NCBI GenBank assembly: GCA_013820975.1
Contig: JACDHQ010000197.1
Location: 1-5,283, forward strand
Reading direction: 5' to 3'
Origin: Gemmatimonadaceae bacterium
GTDB lineage: Bacteria > Gemmatimonadota > Gemmatimonadetes > Gemmatimonadales > Gemmatimonadaceae
DNA: 5,283 nucleotides
The position numbers were made by a program, and so were the translations under genes. Each line of letters opens with the position of its first letter. The first letter of the stretch is position 1. Shown here in pieces: positions 1-5,021 of the stretch. A model generated the notes under the pieces. That model was given only the letters and a program-made list of their open reading frames with translations, was not told the origin of the DNA and did no database searches.

Positions 1-387
1 GAGCGCACGCGCCGCATCTACGAACGTATCCACCCGACGAGCCATCCGGATGTGGCGGCGAACGCGAACAACCTCGCGGAGACCTACTGGAAGCTCGGGC
101 GATTTGCCGAGAGCGAATCGCTCTTCACCCGCGCCCTTCGGGTGAAGGAGCAGGCCCTGACGGCGACGCATCCGAGTGTGGCCACCACGCTCAACGGCCT
201 GGCCGGCCTCCTGCGCGACCAGCGCCGGTTCGCCGAGGCCGAGCCGCTCTACCGCCGTGCGCTGGCGATCCGCGAGCAGGCCTTTGGCGCGGGCCATGCG
301 AACATCGCCGAGACTCGCCGCGACTATGCAGCCCTGCTCCGCGCCACCGGTCGCGCGGATGAAGCCGCTGCCATGGAGCCGAAGTAG
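1..387 (+). CDS. TPR (kinesin light chain-type) protein, C-terminal part, 5' truncated
   Basis: The frame is open from the first base to the TAG at 385-387 and gives 128 residues; the start lies outside the window. Two consecutive 42-residue repeats are visible, beginning at HPDVAANANNLAETYWKLGR and HPSVATTLNGLAGLLRDQRR. A degenerate third begins at HANIAETRRDYAALLRATGR. The 42-residue period with the HPxVA...NNLA...Y...G.F.EAE.L..RAL.I.E pattern is the kinesin-light-chain/TPR_12 type, not the classical 34-residue TPR. These helical repeats bind proteins and carry out no catalysis themselves. In Gemmatimonadota, Acidobacteriota and Planctomycetota such repeats often form the C-terminal half of Ser/Thr protein kinases. 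Whether a kinase domain lies upstream cannot be seen. A GTG at 52 is only an internal valine codon. The next gene begins 26 bases after the stop. Confidence 0.87.
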   Translation, partial: ERTRRIYERIHPTSHPDVAANANNLAETYWKLGRFAESESLFTRALRVKEQALTATHPSVATTLNGLAGLLRDQRRFAEAEPLYRRALAIREQAFGAGHANIAETRRDYAALLRATGRADEAAAMEPK

Positions 388-413
388 CGGCCGTCTCCCC
401 CACTGCCCCCTCG

Positions 414-1730
414 ATGACCCGGACGATCAGCGGCGTCTTCTGGATCGCACTCTACCTGGTGGTGGTCCTCGCCCCGGTCGGACTGATGCTCGTCCCCCCG
501 GTGCCGTCGGGACGCGGCTTCTGGATCGAGTTCTCGGTCGCACTGGGGTTCGTCGGGCTCACGCAGCTCGCCGTGCAGTTCGTCCTCATCGCCCGGTTCA
601 AGCGGGTCACCGCTCCCTACGGCATCGACGTCATCCTCCAGTACCACCGCAGCATCGCGATGGTGGCCATCGCCGCGATCCTGGCCCACCCGCTCATCCT
701 CGTGGTGGATTATCCGGCGCGCCTCGAGCTCCTCAATCCGTTCGGCGGCAACTGGGCGAGTCGCGCCGGGCTGCTCAGCGTTGCCGCCCTGCTCGCGATC
801 GCCGTCACGTCGCTCTATCGCGAGCGGCTTCGACTCGGCTATGAACGCTGGCGCATGTGGCACCTGGTGCTCGGGGTCACGGCCATCGTCGCGGCGCAGG
901 TGCACGTGTCGCTGGCCGGACTCTACACGAATACCTTCTGGAAGCACGCCGTCTGGATCGGCACCGCGGTGCTGATGGTCGGGCTCATCGTGTACCTGCG
1001 GGTGCTCAAGCCCGCACGGCAGCAGGCGTACCGCTGGCAGGTGGCGGAGCTTCGGGCGCTTCCGGGCGATACGCACACCCTCGTGCTCGAGCCGGTGAAC
1101 CACGCCGGCATCCGCTTCGCGCCTGGGCAGTTCGCCTGGCTGAAGCTCGCACGCTCCCCCTTCACGCTCGACGAGCATCCCTTCAGCTTCGCCTCGAGCG
1201 CCGAGCGGAGGGACCGCATCGAATTCGGCATCAAGGAGGCGGGCGACTTCTCGAGGCGAATCGCCGCGGTGCAACCCGGGGCGCGCGTCTTCCTCGACGG
1301 CCCGCACGGCGCGTTCAGCATCGACCGGTATCCGGCGGTCGGGTTCGTGTTCATCGGCGGCGGGATCGGGATGACGCCGATGATGTCGTTCCTGCACACG
1401 ATGGCTGATCGCAACGACCCCCGCCCGGTGCTGCTGCTGTACGCCGAGAAGTCGCTCGATGCCGTGACCTATGGCGAGGTAGTGCGCGACCTGGAGGGGC
1501 GCCTCGCCCTCGAGACCGTGCTCGTCCCCGAGGAGGCGCCGGAGGACTGGGATGGAGAACGCGGATTCATCGACGCGGCGCTGCTGGACCGGCGGCTGCC
1601 GGACGACCGCGCGCGCCGATCGTACTTCGTCTGCGGGCCACCGGCGATGATGGACGCCGTGCACGATGCGCTGCTGGAGCAGGGCATCGCGGAGTCGCAG
1701 GTGCAGCTCGAACGCTTCAACCTCGCCTGA
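414..1730 (+). CDS. Ferric reductase/NOX-like transmembrane NAD(P)H:FAD oxidoreductase (bis-heme b)
   Basis: The 438-residue protein has an N-terminal membrane domain of about six helices (roughly 6-27, 37-60, 76-98, 118-135, 148-170, 176-197). Helix 3 carries His78 and His92, and helix 5 carries His150 and His164. Both pairs are 14 residues apart, the pattern that holds two stacked b hemes in ferric reductases and NADPH oxidases. The cytoplasmic part is ferredoxin-reductase-like. It has an FAD-binding HPFSFASS at 255-262, a nucleotide-binding GGGIGMTPMM at 315-324, CGPPAMM at 407-413, and a C-terminal ERFNLA with Phe435 near the end. Predicted role: electrons pass from NAD(P)H through FAD and the two hemes across the membrane. 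The acceptor (metal, oxygen or a cytochrome) cannot be read from the sequence. The length resembles compact prokaryotic NOX/ferric-reductase proteins. The ATG at 414 begins just before helix 1 and lacks a clear Shine-Dalgarno. A c-type cytochrome gene follows by 10 bases, suggesting co-transcription and joint function. Confidence 0.92.
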   Translation: MTRTISGVFWIALYLVVVLAPVGLMLVPPVPSGRGFWIEFSVALGFVGLTQLAVQFVLIARFKRVTAPYGIDVILQYHRSIAMVAIAAILAHPLILVVDYPARLELLNPFGGNWASRAGLLSVAALLAIAVTSLYRERLRLGYERWRMWHLVLGVTAIVAAQVHVSLAGLYTNTFWKHAVWIGTAVLMVGLIVYLRVLKPARQQAYRWQVAELRALPGDTHTLVLEPVNHAGIRFAPGQFAWLKLARSPFTLDEHPFSFASSAERRDRIEFGIKEAGDFSRRIAAVQPGARVFLDGPHGAFSIDRYPAVGFVFIGGGIGMTPMMSFLHTMADRNDPRPVLLLYAEKSLDAVTYGEVVRDLEGRLALETVLVPEEAPEDWDGERGFIDAALLDRRLPDDRARRSYFVCGPPAMMDAVHDALLEQGIAESQVQLERFNLA

Positions 1731-1734
1731 GGAG
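1731..1734 (+). promoter_or_regulatory. Shine-Dalgarno GGAG deciding the cytochrome c start
   Basis: GGAG lies immediately after the TGA stop of the reductase (1728-1730) and six bases before GTG 1741. It is the clearest ribosome binding site in the window. It supports GTG 1741 over the in-frame ATG at 1666, which would overlap the reductase and add 25 Arg/Ser-rich residues ahead of the hydrophobic anchor. The tight stop/SD junction also suggests translational coupling. Confidence 0.75.
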
Positions 1735-1740
1735 CACGCC

Positions 1741-2265
1741 GTGCGCCATGTCATTGCACACACGGCGGTGTACGTCATCGCGACGCTGCTGGTCGGCGGG
1801 GCGGCGGCGTTCGGCACCGTCCGCTCGCGGCAGCTCGTCATCGTGGACGAGGCGATGCTCCTCAGTCGCCACGAGCCTGCCACGGCGCACGAGTTCGAGT
1901 GGGGCGACCTCGGCGCGTATGGCTACGCGCGCAACTGCGCGAACTGCCACTCGCCCGACGGTACCGGGTGGGATCAGTATCCGCCGCTTCGACCCATCGC
2001 GGTCACCTTCCCCGCGGAGGCAGCACGGGCGTACCTGATCGACCTGCACCTGTACGGGCTCTCCAGCGCTCGCTGGCGAGCGCCGATGCCACGCATGCAC
2101 CACGTCACCGACGCGGAACTGGCCGCGATCCTTAATCATGTGGTGGTGCGATTCGGCGGCGCCGACGCCGCGGGCGATCGCTTGTTCCAACCCGCGGACA
2201 TCGCGGCCCGGCGAGGGCAGGGGATTGGGCCGCGTGATGTGGATCGGCGACGTCCTGCTCCATAG
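1741..2265 (+). CDS. Membrane-anchored monoheme c-type cytochrome (class I-like)
   Basis: With the GTG start the protein has 174 residues. Residues about 5-25 (HIAHTAVYVIATLLVGGAAA region) form a single hydrophobic segment with Arg2 in front. This is an uncleaved anchor or signal peptide that places the rest outside the cytoplasmic membrane. Cys66, Cys69 and His70 form the one CxxCH heme c attachment site (RNCANCHSPDGTG). In MPRMHHVTDAELAAILNHVV, Met116 or Met119 is the likely distal iron ligand, followed by the terminal helix typical of class I cytochromes c. The last part (LFQPADIAARRGQGI) resembles the C-terminal helix of related monoheme cytochromes. Attachment would need a cytochrome c maturation system encoded elsewhere. 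Its position directly behind the bis-heme b reductase suggests it takes electrons from, or gives electrons to, that protein; this is inferred from gene order. The family-level call is firm, but the partner is not. Confidence 0.9.
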   Translation: MRHVIAHTAVYVIATLLVGGAAAFGTVRSRQLVIVDEAMLLSRHEPATAHEFEWGDLGAYGYARNCANCHSPDGTGWDQYPPLRPIAVTFPAEAARAYLIDLHLYGLSSARWRAPMPRMHHVTDAELAAILNHVVVRFGGADAAGDRLFQPADIAARRGQGIGPRDVDRRRPAP

Positions 2266-2282
2266 CAGCTCCGTTGAGCTGC
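2265..2282. terminator. Hairpin between convergent genes, possible bidirectional terminator
   Basis: Perfect 7-bp arms GCAGCTC (2265-2271) and GAGCTGC (2276-2282) enclose a CGTT loop. The hairpin starts on the last base of the cytochrome stop codon. On the other strand it lies 12 bases beyond the YbdD/YjiX-like stop. This is where a shared terminator for two converging units would be expected. Neither strand has a T-run after the stem, so it is not a canonical intrinsic terminator; it could instead protect 3' ends or assist termination. Confidence 0.5.
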
Positions 2283-2294
2283 GACTCACCATGT

Positions 2295-2531
2295 TCAGCA
2301 GCACCGCGACCCCGGCCGGTCGTACTTCGCCGCAAGCCGTGCCTCGGTGAATTCCCGCTGCGACATGACTCGGTCATTCGTCGCAGCAACGAAGGCGACG
2401 TACCCCTCGTAATCAGGCGCCCCGATGAGCCGGCGCACGACGGCGGCGGCGCGAGTGAACCATCGCGCCGCCGCTGCAGCGGGGCCCCGTGTGGCGCCCC
2501 GGCTGCGCGACGCGTGGTCAGCGCGGCGCAC
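2295..2531 (-). CDS. YbdD/YjiX family (DUF466) small protein, CstA-like transporter-associated
   Basis: The 78-residue product has the diagnostic pattern of the Escherichia coli YbdD/YjiX family. It contains RRLIGAPDYEGYVAFV (residues 33-48; compare LIGxPDYxxYV), then Met56, REF at 59-61, a charged helix ending in AAKY (67-70), and a terminal SRCC. The family ends in RCC in many species, and some members carry selenocysteine there. Family members are cytosolic proteins of about 65 residues, usually encoded beside CstA or BtsT/YjiY pyruvate/peptide transporters; their biochemical role is not well defined. The start is GTG 2531, or CTG 2534. A TAA lies at 2543-2541, and no other ATG, GTG or TTG precedes the conserved helix. 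The N-terminus is therefore about 17 residues longer than in E. coli, rich in Arg and Ala and of uncertain reality. No good Shine-Dalgarno is seen. The gene overlaps the peptidase 3' end by 14 bases in another frame, suggesting translational coupling. No transporter gene is in the window. Confidence 0.83.
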   Translation of the reverse strand: MRRADHASRSRGATRGPAAAAARWFTRAAAVVRRLIGAPDYEGYVAFVAATNDRVMSQREFTEARLAAKYDRPGSRCC

Positions 2532-4896
2532 CAGCCGGACTTACGGACGGGCGCACCACTCCGGGGTGCAGGTGACGCTCGAACAGCTCGTAGATCCGGC
2601 GATACTCGTCGGTCCACGAGTCGGGACGGATGAACGCGTGGTCCTCCACCGGATAGACCGCCATCTCCCAATCGGTCTTGCCGAGCTCGATCAACCGTTG
2701 CGCCAGCCGCACGACGTCGGAGAAATGCACGTTGACGTCCACCATGCCGTGGGCGATGAGAAGAGGGTCGGCAAGGCCCTCAGCGTGATAAATCGGCGAC
2801 GACTGGCGGTACGCGATCGAGTCGCCCTGCGGGAGGTTGAGGATGCGCCCGGTATACGGGTGGTTGTAGTGCGCCCAGTCGGTCACCGAGCGCAGCGCGG
2901 CGCCGGCGCCGAAGTGTGCGGGCTCGGTGAACAGCGCCATCAGCGTGATGAAGCCGCCATAGCTGCCGCCATAGATCCCCACGCGCTCGCTCGGGATCCC
3001 CATCTCGCTGCCGAGCCACTTCGAGGCGTCCACGTGGTCCTGCAGGTCGCGACCGCCCATGTACCGGTAGATCGCCGTGCGCCAGTCACGGCCGTACCCC
3101 GCCGATGCACGGAAGTCGATGTCGACCACGGTGTAGCCCTGCGTCGCAAGGAAGTGGTGGAACATGTACTCGCGCGCGTAGCTCGACCACCAGTTGTGCA
3201 CGTTCTGCAGGTAGCCGGCGCCATGCACGAAGATCACGGCCGCCCCGTTTGGCGTCGCCCCGACATCGGACGGGCGGTAGATGCGTGCCGGGATCCGCGC
3301 GCCGTCAGACGCGGGGATCTGGACGATCGCCGGCTTGATCCAGCCGTGTGAACGGAACTCGGCGCTCGGCGAGGTCGTGAGCTGCGACATCGGCGCGTTC
3401 GCCTGGTTGCGCATGAGGTACAGCTCCCATGGCTTGTTCGCCTCCGAGAACACGGTGGCGAGCCACTGCTCGTTGGGCGAGAGGGTGACCTGGTGCGCGC
3501 CGGTGCCGCCGGTGATTCGCGTGCGGGCCCCACCACCGACCGGCATCCGCCAGAGATGCGTCTCCGCAGGTGTCGTCTCGTTCGTCGAGAGATAGAAGGT
3601 GCGGTTGTCGCGCGAGAGCGTGACGCCCTTTACCTCCCAGCGGCCGCTCGTGAGCTGGCGGCGGTCGCTTCCATCGGGGCGCACCGAGTAGAGGTGCGCG
3701 AAGCCGTCGGCTTCCGAGACGAACCAGGCGCGCTCGCCCCCCTCGGTCCATCCGCCACACGAAAAGCACGGTCCCGCCACCCACGCCGTGTCGCGCAGCG
3801 AATCGATCGTGCGCAGCGTGCCGTCGGCGGCACTGACGGTGCTGATCCATCGGGTCTTGAAGTCCGCACTCGAGACGAAGATGAGACCATGCGTCCCGGT
3901 TTCGTTCCAGCCAAGGATCTGGGCGAACGATGCCACGGCCGCCGTGTCGCTCCCGGTGGGGCGCAGGAATGTCACGTCGCCGGTGGGCAGCCTCATGTAG
4001 GCGATGCGCCCCGATGACTGGGCGTCACCTACCTTGTCGCGAGACCGGAGGTTCTCGGTGTAGCCGCTCGACGTGATGTAGTTGGGAACGGGGACGTTCA
4101 GCGAGCGCTCGTTCGGGACGACGGTCGAGATGAGCAGCGCCCGGCCGTTTGGCGAGACACTGAGGCGGCCGACCCGCTCGCCCTGGTTCAGGTAGAGCGG
4201 CTTGACGCGGGCTGCCTCCCGCGCCTCACGCTCGGCCCGCGCGACGCTGTCGGTCGCGAGCCGGTCGCGGATCGCGCCCAGCAACTCGCGCTGCTGGCGC
4301 TCGAGGAAGCCGCGCTGGCCCTCGGCGACCGCGGGATCGCGTGGCGCGGGGCCCATGCGCACGTCGGTGAGCTGCGTCGTGAGGCCGGTCACCAGCGCGA
4401 CGGAATACACGTTGTTGTCGCGAACGTAGTAGAGCACCGATCCGTCCACACCGAAGGTCGGGCTCGACTCCATCGCCGGGGTGTCGGTGAGGCGGCGGGT
4501 CGTCCCCAGCGCCACATCCACGACGTAGAGGTCCCCCTGGTAGGCCACGGCGCGGAGCCGGCCGTCGCGCGACAGCTCGCCGCTCTGCATCGCCGGGCCG
4601 GCACTGTCCATGTGCGCCGTCGTCACCCGCTCCGGGCGCGCCCCGGGCTCGGCGCGGACACGGTAGGGCTGGCGGGGCTCCCGCCAGTCGGTGCCCGGCT
4701 CGTTCCACGAGAAGTAGATCCACCGGCCGTCGGCGGTCCAGCGCACCTGCTCCGGTTCGCGGCCGTACAACTCGGGGCCGCGCATGATGTTGCGGATCGA
4801 CAGGTCGAAGCCGGAAGCGGCTGGCGCCTGCTGGGCCGGTGCCGCGGCGGAGGTGAACGCCAGCAATCCGGAGAAGGCGAGGAGAGAGAATCGCAC
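2518..4896 (-). CDS. Secreted S9 family serine peptidase (prolyl oligopeptidase/DPP-like)
   Basis: Numbered from GTG 4896, the protein has 792 residues. A signal peptide, MRFSLLAFSGLLAFTSAAA, has a likely cleavage after Ala21 (APA-QQ); no lipobox Cys is present. Residues about 25-525 are a DPP-IV/WD40-like beta-propeller with repeated D/N-G-R...L.Y/W strands. Residues about 186-236 form a charged, helix-prone insertion. Residues about 535-778 are the alpha/beta-hydrolase domain, with VHGAGY at 557-562, nucleophile Ser645 in GIYGGSYGGF, Asp720 in GMVDVNVHF and His753 in VEDHAF. The enzyme should hydrolyse peptides outside the cytoplasmic membrane; endo- versus dipeptidyl specificity cannot be decided. 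The only cysteines are Cys377 and Cys380. GTG 4896 was chosen for the compact signal peptide and a weak TGAGA seven bases upstream. In-frame GTGs at 4908 and 4938 are alternatives, giving up to 806 residues. The gene is probably co-transcribed with the YbdD/YjiX-like gene and is divergent from the kinase. Confidence 0.93.
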   Translation of the reverse strand: MRFSLLAFSGLLAFTSAAAPAQQAPAASGFDLSIRNIMRGPELYGREPEQVRWTADGRWIYFSWNEPGTDWREPRQPYRVRAEPGARPERVTTAHMDSAGPAMQSGELSRDGRLRAVAYQGDLYVVDVALGTTRRLTDTPAMESSPTFGVDGSVLYYVRDNNVYSVALVTGLTTQLTDVRMGPAPRDPAVAEGQRGFLERQQRELLGAIRDRLATDSVARAEREAREAARVKPLYLNQGERVGRLSVSPNGRALLISTVVPNERSLNVPVPNYITSSGYTENLRSRDKVGDAQSSGRIAYMRLPTGDVTFLRPTGSDTAAVASFAQILGWNETGTHGLIFVSSADFKTRWISTVSAADGTLRTIDSLRDTAWVAGPCFSCGGWTEGGERAWFVSEADGFAHLYSVRPDGSDRRQLTSGRWEVKGVTLSRDNRTFYLSTNETTPAETHLWRMPVGGGARTRITGGTGAHQVTLSPNEQWLATVFSEANKPWELYLMRNQANAPMSQLTTSPSAEFRSHGWIKPAIVQIPASDGARIPARIYRPSDVGATPNGAAVIFVHGAGYLQNVHNWWSSYAREYMFHHFLATQGYTVVDIDFRASAGYGRDWRTAIYRYMGGRDLQDHVDASKWLGSEMGIPSERVGIYGGSYGGFITLMALFTEPAHFGAGAALRSVTDWAHYNHPYTGRILNLPQGDSIAYRQSSPIYHAEGLADPLLIAHGMVDVNVHFSDVVRLAQRLIELGKTDWEMAVYPVEDHAFIRPDSWTDEYRRIYELFERHLHPGVVRPSVSPAGAPR

Positions 4897-4947
4897 GTCG
4901 GGTCTCACAGGTGAAAGGTCGAGGCGGCCAGGATGCACCCCACCGGG

Positions 4948-4953
4948 ATATTA
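4948..4953 (-). promoter_or_regulatory. Putative -10 element of the S9 peptidase promoter
   Basis: On the minus strand this reads TAATAT, close to the TATAAT consensus and an AT-rich island in very GC-rich DNA. A -35 at 17-bp spacing would be CTGCGA (4976-4971), a weak match. Transcription would begin near 4941. That gives a leader of about 45 bases to GTG 4896, or almost none to GTG 4938. The hexamer is also the centre of a CGGG-N6-CCCG dyad (4944-4957). Confidence 0.45.
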
Positions 4954-4955
4954 CC

Positions 4956-4967
4956 CGCCGCGCGGCG
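4956..4967. repeat. 12-bp perfect palindrome CGCCGCGCGGCG in the divergent promoter region
   Basis: CGCCGCGCGGCG equals its own reverse complement. It lies in the 125-bp region between the peptidase and kinase starts, just upstream of the putative minus-strand -10 and within its -35/-10 spacer. That is a suitable place for a repressor operator. In GC-rich DNA such a palindrome can easily arise by chance, and no regulator is identified. Confidence 0.3.
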
Positions 4968-5008
4968 CCCTCGCAGGGGGATGCTCTGGCGGGACCGGCC
5001 TGCCGTCG

Positions 5009-5014
5009 TAGCTT
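5009..5014 (+). promoter_or_regulatory. Putative -10 element (TAGCTT) for a leaderless kinase transcript
   Basis: TAGCTT fits the TANNNT form of a -10 element. It ends seven bases before the A of ATG 5022, so the predicted transcript would start at or next to the start codon. There is no convincing Shine-Dalgarno in front of that ATG (only GGACGG, too close), which is consistent with leaderless translation. No strong -35 is visible; the 17-bp-spaced hexamer is CTGGCG at 4986-4991. Confidence 0.42.
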
Positions 5015-5021
5015 GGACGGC

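Noticed and set aside
1666..1740. Upstream ATG extension of the cytochrome c gene
   Set aside because: It would overlap the reductase, add an Arg/Ser-rich segment ahead of the membrane anchor, and ignore the strong GGAG before GTG 1741.
324..1883. Long open frame on the minus strand opposite the reductase (519 codons)
   Set aside because: It is Asp/Arg/His/Glu-rich low-complexity translation of the antisense of a well-supported membrane protein. It shows no domain pattern and is a usual artefact of GC-rich DNA.
2066..2083. Perfect 8-bp inverted repeat GCGCTCGC/GCGAGCGC with a 2-base spacer
   Set aside because: It lies inside the cytochrome c coding region and is explained by the codons for Ala-Arg-Trp-Arg-Ala. 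With a 2-base spacer it cannot form a normal hairpin loop at full length, and no regulatory context is visible.
2295..2297. TGA after Cys-Cys in the YbdD/YjiX-like gene as a selenocysteine codon
   Set aside because: Some family members have Sec near this end, but here the RCC ending is already complete. A second in-frame TGA follows after two codons (Thr, Trp). I did not see a convincing SECIS-type loop; the nearby 7-bp hairpin is better explained as a terminator.
2132..2671. Minus-strand open frame of 179 codons overlapping the YbdD/YjiX-like gene
   Set aside because: It is in a different frame from both the peptidase and the YbdD-like gene, is Arg/Gly/Ser/Pro-rich and has no motif, whereas the YbdD-like frame has clear family signatures.
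2425..3351. Long open frame on the plus strand opposite the S9 catalytic domain (308 codons)
   Set aside because: The translation is Arg/Val/His-rich with no motif. It lies opposite the catalytic Ser/Asp/His region of the peptidase and is a mirror frame.
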